Shown: piece after piece, positions 34,929 through 48,700 of the stretch | Position numbering within the stretch: position 1 is the stretch's first letter | Layout of the letters: each line of letters starts with the position of its first letter | Assembly: GCA_013398055.1 (NCBI GenBank) | Contig: VZRS01012046.1 | Coordinates: 414,197-478,196, forward strand | Source of the DNA: Ifrita kowaldi | Lineage: Eukaryota > Chordata > Aves > Passeriformes > Cinclosomatidae | DNA: 64,000 nucleotides | Reading direction: 5' to 3' | Position numbers and translations under genes: made by a program | Notes under the pieces: model-generated | What the model saw: the letters and a program-made list of their open reading frames with translations, nothing else | Databases searched by the model: none | What the model was told of the DNA's origin: nothing

Positions 34929-37900
34929 AAGGATGTGTAAACTTGTAGAGCTGTAGACAGCCGTAAACTCTGGCAACTATACAAGATGAGACCTGGAAAT
35001 AGTGGGAAAGTATAGCCAGAATGATTGGCAATGAGTGCTGTGTTCTATGACCAACGCCTGCAATACCTTCAGAGAATGAGCAAGGATTTAATGGAAAACA
35101 ATGGGAAAACCTTGAAGGCAAATACTTGAAGGGTTTCTCCAGGGTGCTGCAAACGGCTCAAGAGGGAGCACAAAGTAGTGAAGCTGTTTTTCAATCCAGT
35201 ACGTGTATAAGAGCCTTAGTCTACTTACTGCACATTGATTATCTCTTACAACATGATTTTACTAATCTGAGAAACCTCTGAGTCCTTGAACAACTCCAGT
35301 GCTTTCCATAAGAGTGTCTGTTCAGTAAGATTTTATTCTGAGTATCCGAACCTTGACTTTTGCTCTTTTTAGGGCTTTTTCCTCAGTAGAATTGTCAATG
35401 AGAAAGTCTCATTTTTTAAATATTTTTTTTTAAAGCTTCACTTTTGAAACTGACTTTCTTACAAAAACAATGATAAAACACATATAAGGAAAATGTGTCA
35501 TAACCAGCCACTTTGTTAACAAAAATAACAGCATTAATTTTACAGGAGAATGACACAGTTAGGGAGGAAAGTCACACACCTGGCCATAATCAGTTGGTGT
35601 GTATTGGTTGTGCTGTGGTGCTCACTGACTATGGATTATTCAATGCCAGGTAATGATGTGGGTTTTTTGAGGAAGGTGGAAATGTACTTTTGGGGTCCTT
35701 TTGGACCTACCTTCTCACCCCTTTCTTCCCTTCCGCTTCCTTATTCCTTTTCATTGAGGTTTCTACTGCTTTTATTCCTTCCATTGAGTATTTCTCTGCC
35801 AAGTTTAGCATCATGCACCTAAAACCAAATGAATAAACTCAGCAGGCACCAGCTGAATAAAGCTGGAGAAACTGGAATTTCCATGTCATCTGCCCTTAGT
35901 GTCTGCATTTCACAAGTGCTGGAGCCATTGCACCAGACCTGAATGGGAGCATGGGGGAGAAGGAAGGAAAAAGACTGGAAGAATTGGAGTAAATATTTGT
36001 GCAAGTTACAAGTGGAAGCCTATGTGAGGTATGGAGATCATATCCACAGACATATAAACCCGTACTGCTCTTTTGCTGATCCCCACAGAATTTTACTCAG
36101 TATTGGTTACAAACTCATTTATTGTTTCTGCCTCCTGCGTTTTTTTAGACCTACCGGTAACATAAAAGGTTTTTAGGCTCTGCTGTCCCTGCACAACGTC
36201 AGCCTTTGTAAGTAAGGTGTTTCACAGTGGGAATAAGGGAGGCACACATGGAAAATTTCATTATAAATAAATTTTATGTGTCTGTTTATGCTCTGGTTCT
36301 TTAGAAAGTTATAATTGTACTTCTTTCTATTAATTGAAGAAAACCAGATCAGTTAGACATGCTTCTTTAATTATTTGCTTTTTCTATTTGCTGTAGTTTA
36401 CACACTACTTGCACCCTTCATAGCTCTTTTTTTTTCTTTAAAAATGCACTGTTAAGTTGAAGAGTTAATTATGCAAAAGGCAATATAAAAATGTCTTCCT
36501 AAGTACGGCTGATTTTACTGTGCTCTAGATATCTTACTGGTTTTGCTGCACAGTTAAATGTATCTTCTAGTAAGTTAGTTCTGTATACAATGTATCATCT
36601 AAAGTATGTGGAGTTGTAGAGATGGAATCAACATTCAGACTTTAGTGATTTGATAGTATCTTTATTATGTTTTAGTAATATTGGGTTTTATATTTAATTT
36701 GCTTGTGTTCAAATTAGATTTTTTTTTTAAATTCATCTCCTCAGTATCTTTTTCTTACTGACGGCTAGAAATGTTCTTATAAAGAAATTTCTTTCCAGGG
36801 ATTTTGGCTTTATTTGGAAGGACTGGGTTGGTTTACTTAATTTTCTGTGGATGAATGGATAAATTCTCTCAATGGCTATGATATAAATTAAAAATAACTG
36901 CACTGTCTGTGGCTATTACATGGAAAGGAAGGATAGATTTTACCATCCTGCTCTACAGCTAAGAAAGCACAATTCTGTTGTTACCAGGAGATGTATTCTT
37001 AATATCTTTTATGAGAAGAAGGTTGTTAAGACTGCTTTAATTTGATGACTGTGGATTTTTTGAGAGATATAGATAAATAGATAGATTTGCTTTTATTTTA
37101 GTTTCTTCTCTTTTAGATATGTAAGCCATACAATATGATGTCTGTTTCTTCAATGATTTAGAGAAATACAATATGTAGGTCAGAATTAAAAACCCAAATC
37201 ACAAATATTCCAAAAAAACTTCAGAACCAATCTGATTACAGCATAGTTCCAGCCTTTTCCCAGAGGACTCCTCATCAGCAATATTCAGAGAATATGTAAA
37301 CACTTCACCTCAGAGTAGGGAGGAAGCAATAATCCCTGGTCAATTGGCCCACAATCATCAGTGCACCATAAACAGCTGGTGGTGAATAACTCTCATCCTT
37401 ACTGAGAATTGCAGCATGCACAGAACACAGCTCCTGCCAACTGCTGTGTGCGTCCCTTTGTTAAAATATAAAATAAACGTTCTTCAGTCATAGTGATGTG
37501 TCTGTGTGTTTGTTATCAGTTTCTCAAATTAAAATGGACAGAAAAATGCAAAATTGGAATGGATTAAAGGTCAGTGAATATTCTGGCAACATGATTTTAA
37601 AGGGAGACATGGAATAATTATTTAAAACGCATGAGGGAATAGAAAATCAGAAATAAGGGTGTTGTATCTATGGAAGTGGGAAGACTGGAAAGAATGAAAA
37701 TAGCATGTGGCACCTTTAGAGTTGCAAGGAAAGAAGGGGGAAGAGGGAGGTAAAACACTTTCTACGATAGATAATAAAGAAAATCAATTTTTTTAATAAA
37801 ATTTTTGATTGTTATTATGACCAAATTATCCAATTAATTGCTAAATATAAGGAGCCAAATCTACCCCATTTGGTCTTTATTTGAACATTTCCATTATTAG

Positions 37901-40900
37901 AGACTTTAGTTCATTATTTTGTGTTTATGGCTTTTTGTAGGTGTCATATTTTCTATTTGAATATTTCTTCTCTTACAATTGTATCAATGTGTTTTTTTAA
38001 AATTAGTTCAGGGAAGAACATGCTCTTATTTTACTGGAAGAGTGGAAAACATTTAAGCAGAAGTGAAATGCAGTTAAGGATATAATTTTCTCCTGATATC
38101 TATTAGCATTTAAAAACAAAACATTTAGTGGTCTGACTTTTAGTTTTGTTCCTAGTATTTTTCAATTGGTTGGTTGGTTTTTGAGCTTTTGTTGTTTTTT
38201 TTAAATACTGAAGTCTACATCTTCATGAGTAAAAATATTAAGACATTGGTACAAGTCTGTTTTACTTTTAGACTGGTTCAGAAAAAGTGTCATGAAGGTG
38301 TATTTGTGTTTCACTTTTAGTTTATGTGCTTCATGGACAATGAATGTGATAGGCAGATCTTTGACATAAGTCCTAACTTTGCTTCATTTGCTGAAACAAT
38401 TTCTGTAAAGTGACTAACTCAACATGGGAAGTAGTCAAGATGATAAGCTTCCCACCTTAGTTAGTCTTTTTAGCCTTCTTGATACATTTCGCCTTTTTTA
38501 GGGCGTTTATACCTTTCTTGCACCTCTTGTAGTGGCAGAGGCATTTCTCAGGCAGGTACGAGTGCTATTATATGTATATTTTTATCCTATTTTGTGAGGT
38601 GATAAAATATCTTGGGAAGAAATCAGTATTTTCCTCTTTCTGTAATTACAGTAAATTTAATGGGTTGCTTTTCTTTGTTATATGTGGCCCTGATGAAAGT
38701 CAAGTGAAATAGTTTTTTTATTTCTTTCCAGCAGTAAAATAATCTCCAAATATGCCTTTCTAGTTAAATTTCATTCTCTAAAGAAGGGTCCAGAAAAAAA
38801 CTTATTGTTTCTTGTTATTAATGTTGCTTGTTTGGTCCTTAACTCTCCTGATTTTGTCAGTCTCAAACATAAATCCAACCCCTTTGAAGAGCTGTTTATT
38901 GGCAGGGATTTCTCAGCTTTTCCAGGTAGCTAATTGTGGTCAAATGTGTGAAAGACTCTTTCTAGCAGTCTATGTTCTCTTGTAGCAAAAGTTCATTACT
39001 CTTTGACAAAACCATCCTGAATCTGGAGGAAAAACTGTTCATAGTCTCAATAAAAACATTTTACTGACTAGAACAGTGCTGTCATTAATCACATCTTCCT
39101 TCCCCTGCCCATTCTTGCATTCCTTAAACACAGTAATATTATGGTAGTCAAGAATAGAAACACCTATTTTTCTTCAACCTCTTCTAATGTAGCATCTTGT
39201 AAGTCTCATGTTTGTGTTTCCTTTATGCTCCCCTTAATTTGCCTACATTTTTGAAGCATGATCCTCAAAAGACAGACAAGCTGAAGTGCCACAGGAAATA
39301 AAGAGAGCAGAATAACAAGCTTGTGCCTCTGACACCAGGTAAACACTTAATAGGTCACAGAATGAGGTTTGCTCACTTGTTTTCGAAACTTCCTGCTGCA
39401 CAAATGGCATCATCTGATCATTTGAAATGTTTGCTCTCTGTGTGGAGCCAAGTGTTATCAGAAGCTATTGATGAGGCCTGAACCCAGAGCAGATCTCTGG
39501 AGAACCTTGTTTGATGTCAGACTGAGACAACTTACCAAAGGATTTCCTGTGCAGGTTTTGATTATTTTTGGCCTTTTCCCCCGCCTTATACAGCATACAA
39601 TAATTTCATCATCGCCGTGTCTTCCCAACTTCACTAAGGATGTCATATAGAGCAGTTTAGGATTCCTTCTCCCTGATCCACTTACATTTTCAAAGAGGGA
39701 AATTCCATCAGCTTTGCTTATTGTCACTTTGTTATTCTTTCAAGGCTTTGTAAATAGATTGTTTAATTTTCCAGTATTTTTCTGGATACTGAAGTGAGCC
39801 TGACAGGTCTATGATTTTCTTGTACTCTTTTGTTTGTCTGTTTTTTTTTTTCTCTGTTAAATTTTAAAGACTAAGTTTTGTCTTCTCCTGACCTGTCCTT
39901 CATCAGCTACACTCCAAGTCATGGGAAATAATCACTAATGACTTGGAGATTGCTTTTACTACTACTTCAAATTCTTGAGGAAGCCCTGGTTACTTAGATA
40001 CTTCCATCATTCAAATATTACTTAATCTCTCCATAAATAGATGAATACTGGCTATAAATAACCATTTAAATTCTATTTTTGGTACCATGAATGACAGGGA
40101 TATATTATTGAGGAAGCAGAGAGTATTAAAAGGGTGTAGGGAGGAAATAATTTAGACTTTCAGGAATTACTAGCTCAATTAAATCCTAAGTCATAAAAGA
40201 GTTATAAGCCTAGGTCATATGCAAGAAGTTCTCTTTACTTAAAAAATGAATCAGGGTCATCGGTCTGAGCCTTTTTAAAAAGTTTTACATTGGCCTTTTA
40301 ATTCTTTTATAGTTCTTTTAAGTTCAGTGATAGATTTAGTTTTGCTTAACTTGTCTCTATGTGTATTGAATCAAGAGCTGGTCTTTTACTGAAGAGTTAT
40401 GCAAGCTGCAGATTTTTTAGAATCACTTTGCACAATTCAGTCTGGGAAAAAAATAGAGAATATTGTACCTAATTAACTGAGAATTAAATAACATCTTGCC
40501 ATTTGTATATAATTTCTCCACTGAATTAATTTCCGTAGGCCTTTTCCTACCTTCATAATGATTTTAAATCTAAAAGGATAAAATGCTTAATTTGAAATTC
40601 CAGCTAATTAAAGGAATTCTGTATTTTATTGATTTCTTGCCAGAAGAGAACAATTTAAAAGCAAGCAATATTACACTAGGGGAAGCAATAGCCTTCAGCA
40701 TATTTGATGGTGTATTTCAGCATTTCAGTGTAAGAGAGTTTTATATGATTTTACCTGCATTTTATTCTTATGGTTTTATCTCAGGTTTAACCACTATGTA
40801 AATTTTAATCTGAAAGAAAGAAAACTTGGGTTGCAAACACAAAGAAAAATCTTGTACAAAGTTGAAAACCAGACTAAATAAATTGGACACCCTACTCAGT

Positions 40901-43892
40901 GTAATATATATTTTAAACACGTAGCCATGATGATATTCTTAAAGGTCACAGATGATCTCAAACTGCAAGTTACCTTTTAGACAAAAATGTTGATTATAAT
41001 GAAAGTGATTGTAAGTGTGGTTTAAATTGTTCTTTTCTTTGAGAAGTGTCTCTTGCTCTCTCCTCTTTCCTGTTAATTACTGTGTGCTAGCAGGAGAGAA
41101 GCCTCTGCTGCAGCTGTGCAATGGTGACAAACAGTAATGCACCGTGTGGACAATAGCAGCGAAACCACCTTTATTTTGTGCACTCATACCCTTAGAATAT
41201 ATGCCTCACTTGTCCAAATGCAGGCTTGGCTCCCTGTTCTTAAAATGGAGCTGTTAGAAATATCCTTGGAAAGTTCTGTGGGCAGGTGAGCAGTGCCTGG
41301 GTCTGAGAGGACACGAATTTAGGCACCTGAAGAACCACAAATGTGAAAAGCAGTGATGTACTTAACTGCATTTGCTGTAATTGCAGCTAGAAAGCCTCTT
41401 TCTTACAAAATACATCAAAGCTTTGGGAAAATAAAATAAATATTGGATGTGGAAGTCATGTATAGTATACACCAGACCTACTATTACGTGATTTTGACAT
41501 TTTTTGTGCTTTTCATACCAGTGATTAGTTATGAGCCCCACCTTTCATCTTAAAGGGAAAGTTATTAATTATTACAAATGAGTCTTCTCAAAGTTACTTA
41601 AGGTAGAGTTGAGACTGGAATGAAAGATTTATAATTTAACACAGCCTCATTTTAATTTTTTCCAGCATAGAAAGGCTAAGAAACATTCCTATCTGGGCGT
41701 TGAGTATTCTTTTGTAATGACTTAAAAAGAAAAAAAAAAAGGAAAAGAAAAGAAAAGAAAAGCAAGCAACAGTTGGAAATAATTTTTCCAGACTTCAGCT
41801 GAAATTTAATGTCCTAATTTGAAGCCTAGAAGTTTTGGACCAGAAAATTGCTGTAATGTTGGACTATTTCCTATTTTGAGATGGGTGTTTTATGCGATAT
41901 TTGAAATTGTTCCAGGGACATAATTTTTAGAAACAAAAAAGGATCCTTTGGTTGCCAGAAAGAGTTCTGTAGTATTTCATTTATCTGTATCATCAACATA
42001 TTCTCACTACAGTAAAATATGAATGAAAATAGGCATTCTGTTCAAACTGACCATACTTCCATGTTTTTTCATATGACCTTTTGTACAAAGTTTCCAAGTT
42101 TTCCTATATCTAGGCTAGGTATTGTGAATTTCAGTGCATTTGTGCTGATGTCCTTGTATTATAGAATAATTAAGGGATGGTGTAGAGTGCATCTCACAGA
42201 CCTGATGTACCAGAGGTATCCATGTTTTGGAAATAAATGAAATAAACAGTAGTTGCTTGGCTATCCTAACAGGTGGGATAATTATTGGAAGGAAAGTTGG
42301 AAGTATGGAGCAGTGGTTTTGCTTGTTACACGGAATAAAAGGCACAGTATGGGAAGAGGACAGAGGCTCTCCACAGACAGAATCTATGCATCATGCTGTA
42401 GGAAAACCCACCCAGGATGTGCCCAATACTGCCTGAAAGGGCGGTTCCCAGCATGTGAAGATATACTTGCTATCTATGTTCTTCTTTTTATTCTACCTTG
42501 TTAAAACTGGTATTTTATCATGCCATTTATCATGCCTTTCTCTTTGAGATCCAGGAAGAACCTGGCACCATCTCCGTTTCTTCCCTTTCTTCCACAGTTG
42601 TGGTGCAAAACACTGGTCCCCAGCTGGAATGGTGCCAGGGTGCAATCAGGCCCTGATTGGATATCAGGTTTGTCAGACATGCTCTGAAGCATTCCTGGGC
42701 AATAGTGTGGACTCTGCTAGCTTGTTGATGTGGGCCAGCTATGTTTTGTATGGAATAGCCCAGGCTGACCCCAGGAAGAAGTGAATTACTGGCTTCTTTG
42801 GATTGTGTAATGCCATTGACTTGTCTCCTCCTTCTTCCTGTCCAGTCCTTCACTGAAGCAGTGGGAAAATTATTGAGTCACTGTCTGCCCCTCCCTGCAA
42901 GTTATGACCAAATCTCCCTCCTGCAGGAGCTCTGAGACATAATGAATTTGTTATGGACTCTTAGCCTAATGATATTTTTGCTATGAATAAACAAGAGCTG
43001 ATGGTCTGTGTGAGGCAAATCTATGCAAACGACTGAGGAGGGTCTTAGGAGCATTTTGAACTTTTGTTTTTATACTTGTCCAGAATGGTGGAGAGCCGAA
43101 CTAAGTTAAATATGGGAAAATTTGGTGTATATATATATATAGCCACCAAGCTACTTGAAACTAAAAGTGCTATCTCATCTCACCTAAAAACCCAGATCCT
43201 GTTTCTCCTAAAATAAATAGCAAAGTAAATACTTTTAGGTTTCTGCTTCTGTTTAATTCCTTAGGAGACGTGCATAGGAAAATCAGACAGCTAGAACTAA
43301 TATAAGATGCCAAGTTTTTGCTTCTGTTCCACATTATTTTGCATTGTATTTTTTTAAATTAAGAAATCGATGAAGGATACAGCCAATATGGTGTTTCTGT
43401 AAAAACAAAAATCTCATCTGTACAATAATTAGAATATAGATAGATGTTCCAGATGGTACACATGCAAAAGAAGGCTAGCTGCATAGCAGATGGTATTATG
43501 ACCATACATAAAGCAACTGGATAATCATTGTAATATTGTGACATGTCGTATTATATGAATAAAGACTATGTTTTCCTGAGAAAAAAAGGTAAAATTATCA
43601 GTAAATTAAACCACACAAGGCAGATGTGGCACTTATCCAGGAGTTATAGTTCTAATAGGAACTTAGAGGCTTTATTTCTTTAATTCATTCCCTTATGAAA
43701 AAGGGGTAATTCTAATTTGAGCAAAATGTCCTTTACAGTATTAATTTTAGCATAGGCCACTTTAAATTATTTAGATTATTCTGTATCTTCAAAATATTGC
43801 CAATTTTTTTGCTTCCCCCCAAGAATACTCAACTATTGTTGAGTCCCTAAGTTGTATTCCTAAGATATTTTTATTTAAATGCAATAGACATT

Positions 43893-43896
<4 letters not shown>
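34929..43896. other. Long AT-rich non-coding stretch
   Basis: About 9 kb without a supportable gene. Frames are short (at most 107 codons) and unassigned. Small purine-rich (41728-41763) and TA (43129-43140) repeats are present. A slightly GC-richer segment at 42.53-42.95 kb carries overlapping frames on both strands and might be an old repeat that I cannot name. Confidence 0.5.
41728..41763. repeat. (AAAAG)n purine-rich tract
   Basis: AAAAAGAAAAAAAAAAAGG is followed by about four AAAAG units. It is a short low-complexity repeat. Confidence 0.7.
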
Positions 43897-43932
<36 letters not shown>

Positions 43933-44000
43933 AAGAAAAAAAAAAATATTGAAAAAAAAAAANNNNNNNNNNNNNNNNNNNNNNNNNNNNNNNAATAATA

Positions 44001-44034
<34 letters not shown>
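43897..44034. repeat. Poly-A tract interrupted by an assembly gap
   Basis: An A run of 34 starts at 43897, followed by A-rich sequence with isolated G and T. Then come 31 Ns (43963-43993), AATAATAATA and a further A run up to 44034. The open frames reading poly-Phe on the minus strand through the Ns are artefacts. The true length is unknown. No retroelement body is evident on either side. Confidence 0.9.
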
Positions 44035-44036
<2 letters not shown>

Positions 44037-45599
44037 GCAGTGAAGCATTGCAATATCTGGTAAAAGAGATGAAAAAAATCTGGTAAAGCTGGACAATTCC
44101 TATGATAAGACACAAGACCAAGAAATTTCTGGATGTTGTTTGTATTAATAACATATTCAACAACCTAGATATATTCCTAAATATGAAAGTGTCCAGCACC
44201 ATAACTAGAAAAAAATATTCATATGTTGGTACTGTAGAGAATTCCTAGAACTAATGGTATTTATTCTTTGGCTTTCTTTTTTAACAGCACACAAGTTGTT
44301 TCACGAGCATCAGTACAGAAACATGTATATATATCAATCTAACTTTGTGATCTACAGTAGATCATTTTATCTATAGTTTCACTATGCAGACATTTAAATT
44401 TTTTTGGGGGATGGAAATAAAATAATTTCAAAGGGAACAATACCAAGCAACACTGGTTTTGCCATTCTTTATAAACATATTAAGAGAAGAGAAACTTCTT
44501 CCTGGATGTCTCCTATTTAATTTAGAAGGACATTATGCTCTTACACAGGAAATACATGTATTTCTGAGAAAGTAGCCCTTTATGGTGGGCATGGTAAAGT
44601 TCCAGGTCTGTATGCAGAGTCCTTACTGATGAAGTAGGGTAATGAAGTGTTGAGCTCCAGTAGCATCCCCCGGGATACAACACAGACTCGTCATTCCCTT
44701 TTAAACAAAAAAAAGGCCTCATCCTCTCATCCTGTTTCCGAAAGGCAACTCCTGTGGACATTTCCAAACTCTTCCTAAAGGCCACCTTTTGCCTGAGAAT
44801 CCTTACATGTCCTAGGAAATCTATATGGCAATATTGCCTGCTGACAGTGAATTACCCTAAAAGATTAGCCAAGCATTTGTCCTCTTTGTGTTTGAACTGA
44901 GCTGCCTCTGAGCTCTGTTGCAGACAAAGATTTGTGACCAACCTTTTGGGTATGATTTTGATTTTGTTCCACAGTCCGATCAAGTCTGAACTGCTTGATT
45001 TTGTCCAGGCAAATTATTTAACACCTTTTGACATGAAACAATGAGCCCTTTGTTCTTTAATGTGAAAAAGTTTCAGCTCAGGGTGATGCTTCAGTGTGTG
45101 GAAGCGGTCATTGACAAGATAGCAAAAGTGGAGTGGCCTGCACTGTTACAGCAAAACTGTGCTAAGGTTTGTGTAACTTCCCGTGCAAAAGACGGGGTGG
45201 TTTGACTTGGAGACGTGCAGTGATGTCAGCATATGAGAGACAGACCAGGAACATGTTGCTGGTGTGGTGTGAAGAAATCATTTTAGCTGTAAAATGTTTC
45301 CAGTATAGGGTTCAGCTCTATCTGAACAGGTTCTCCTGAGTGAAAAGCCAGATCATTTGTTTCTTATTTGAATTAGGTAATTCTGTTCTGGAATTTTTCG
45401 GTGAAAAATGACTGCCTTATTATTAGTTCAGAAGAACCAAGTTGTAAAGGAAAAAACTTAATTCACTAAATGTTGTTTTGGTTGTGATGGAAGTACATGG
45501 CAGCTACTGTAGGAAAACATTTCCATGTTTCTTTGACATACCACAGTATCTAATTGATAAATAACCATGCGAGGTTGTAAGCTATATTTGGCAGCTATC
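44035..45599. other. Non-coding stretch
   Basis: AT-rich, with one minus-strand frame of 87 codons (44522-44785) that I do not recognise. Nothing else is seen. Confidence 0.5.
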
Positions 45600-45720
45600 A
45601 AAAAAAAAGCCCACAACAAAACAACACACACAGAGACAAAAACTCCCACAAACAAACAAAAACCCTCCAAAATTTAAATCAGCTAAACAAACATAAAAGC
45701 CCCAAACCAACCAACCAACT
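45600..45720. repeat. A/C-rich low-complexity tract
   Basis: A run of A followed by CCCACAACAAAACAACACAC, then AAACAAACAAAAACCC and CCAAACCAACCAACCAAC. It is strand-asymmetric, with almost no G on the + strand for most of 120 bases. Its complement is T/G-rich like the tracts near 51.9 and 54.2 kb, in the opposite orientation. Confidence 0.75.
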
Positions 45721-48700
45721 TTTGTCCTCTCCATAAACTCTCAAAATAGATAGTGTCAGATCTTCAGGCACAGATGCATCATCCAGTCTGATGTCCATAG
45801 CATTGACTAGAACACTTCCATTGATAAAAGCACCTTGGCTGGATAAAGCCTGTGCTCCAAAAGAATGTGCAGTTGTGAACTGAAGACCTTTGGAACCATG
45901 AGAAACAGCTTCTGCCTTAATTATTCTGATAATATTTATTACAAGTCTAGTTTAAAAAACCCCTCAAATTTCTCAGTTGAATTGCCTGTTTTCAAGTACT
46001 TATTCTTGCTCTGCCTTTCCTCACTTCATTTGCTTTCTGTGCTGTCTTCTAAGGATAATTGCATGCAGTACACAAGTTACCTATCTTGTTTTTGAAGCTG
46101 AAGAGGAGCTGTGTTTCTAGTATTACTCATTGTTAGGAATTATCTCCTCATCTCAAAATCTTATTTCTAGACTCCTGATCTTTGTTTCAATGGCCTGGTT
46201 CTCAAATTGATTCATCTCACTTTGCGTGGCTTTTTCTATCCTCAGTTATCTTTCTCCTAGTTTCTAGCATCTACCAATGTTTCCAGGAGTTATTCTTCAT
46301 CCTGACTTGATGAGTGATGTGGTCTAATATTGATCTGCGTGGAAGATTCTTAAATTGCACACAGCCCTAGTACAGGGAAATGGCTTTTTGTTCACAGTGT
46401 TTTTCTCCAGCATCCAGACCCATTGCCTTTATGACTACATCTGCCAAGCTTTGTAGAAGTTAAAAGAGATGCACAGATAGGATAACTTCAGCCATAATTC
46501 CTCTGTTTTTGCACTGTCAGGGCATGGTTTTAAAAGATGAGTCTCAAACAAAAAGTGGAAAAGGTTCAGCATAGGTTTTAACCTCTGCTGCTTTTACATT
46601 CAAACATGTTGTGTCCAAGGTACCTGGTATGTTCAGAAGAGTTTTTCAAAGTCTGTGTTTGCCAAAGGAAACAAATAACAGAATGTATAAATATCGCTGC
46701 TTGTTAATCCTGAAGTTTCCTTTGCACAAAAAGATAATTTTTAAATTTTAACTACAATACTTATTATTAGTAATTTTTCAATGTTTGCAAGTTGGAATGA
46801 TATATTTTATTTTGATGTCTTAATAATGAATGTGTCTGCCTATTATAATTTTTGAGCAACCTGGGCCAATGACTGGCCTGCAGAAATGCTTGTAACTGCT
46901 TGTAACCTGCTGATTCCTTATCTTGTAGTTCAGAGTTGATGCAGACATGACCTACACAGGCATTTAAATTTCTATGGAACACTACTGATGTTTTGGATCA
47001 GTAGGAGACAAAAAAATATGATTTGCCAGCTATGAGAATGAAGCTAAAATGGGAGCCATTTGCTAAATGATAGGGGCAGTTACCATCAATGCAATGAGGG
47101 AGGAATGATAACAATGATCAGGGAATAACCATGTTTCTTTTCTTGCCATATTTCTACCAGTGTCTAGCACAAAGATCATTTGCTTTGGCCACAGGATAAA
47201 ATTCTTGAAATCTACAGAAGGAGAAAGATGTATCTATATATAAATTACACCTCGAGGAATTATGCCTCAGCTCTGCTGGGTTCATGATGTAAACACATGT
47301 ACACTGTAACCCAAAAAACATAACATTGAAGAAGCATTGCTTTGAAGTGAAGAGGTTAAGTTAGGGAAAGAATTAACAAAACATGATTAGTGAAGACTCA
47401 GGGAGAATGGATCACAAATTTGAAAGAACAGCAATGAAAAAAGTTGACCAAATACTTCTCAGTTAATCTTAGACAAATAGATGGACTTGCCCATCACCTA
47501 TAGATAATGGCATCTTCGTGCTTTGTGTATTCAGAAAAAATCCCATGTTACTGGTGCTTGCTCCTTCTATACTTTCACTGATATCCAACAGAGAAAAAAA
47601 CTTTGCTTTGCTTGAGTCCACAGGCAAAAAAAAATCATCTGAGCCTCAGCCACCTTGCTGAGAGTTTGTTTCCTGCTTCTGCCCACTTCCCTTTCATTGC
47701 AAGCAATGACAATATCCTACATTTTTTATCGTGGCTCCTTTTACTTACTAGGGGATTAGAAAACAGTAGAAAATTTATCTACAGAAAGAGATATTTAAAG
47801 ATTCTTTACAAACACATTTAATACTGAATTACCATCTAGGGAATGACTCACAAACTGAAGTCTGGTATTGTTATGTGAGAAAAGCCCAATCTGACTAGTA
47901 TCCGGAGTGAGTTATCTCTCAAGCCATGGACCAGTCGCTCTTTATCACAGAGAAAAACGTACTGGAAATTTTGCAGAGGATATTCAAGCTGTAGTGAGAG
48001 TCACACTACTGCTTGAACATACAGAGTTTGTTTTGTGTGGCTTTGTTAGCATTTTTTTAGTTTGTTTGTGTTTTTTGTTTTGTTGGGGGTTTTGTTAGGC
48101 GTGGTTATTTTGGTTTTTTTTCTTTTTTTTACAAAGATATTATGAAAAACATCCATCCTGTATTGTGGTTGCCCTTGTGATCTCCAGCAATGCCACACTG
48201 GGTGATTTATCCCACTTTAAATGAAGATGCAGCATATTGGACATGACAACCAGGAGATATCTTTACAATATAAAGTAATTAGCACTTTACTCATCCCCCC
48301 CGCCCTTGGTGAGTGCTGTTTTTCCCTTGTGGGAGCAGAGGAGTTGTTAGCTGTGCCCGGGCTGACACAGCTGGGCTTTGCAGGCCCTGCAGGGAAAGGA
48401 GCTGATTTCCAAACTGAGCAGCTGCACATCATTCTTAAGAATAATTTAGCAGTTTTCTCCTCATTTAAGCCGGGCAGGCTCCAGAGTTTACTGAGACACT
48501 CAAACTGAGGGCAGAAGCAATTTCTGTGTGTATGAACACATATCAGACAATTTAGGGCTCCCTTCATTGCTAACCTGACAGTGAACTGCCAGTGCCAGTT
48601 CAAGAACAGCGAGTGCAATGTGCTGTTAGCACGAAATAATCAGCCAGGCACTTACTGTAATAAGTGAAGTCTCGATGAGCAGTGTGATGGGAACTGTGTT

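Noticed and set aside
43789..44202. 137-codon minus-strand frame and its overlapping partners
   Set aside because: It reads through a poly-A/poly-T tract and the N gap, so it is an artefact.
48217..48618. 133-codon minus-strand frame
   Set aside because: No recognisable domain, and an opposite-strand frame overlaps it. Better treated as a GC-richer non-coding segment.
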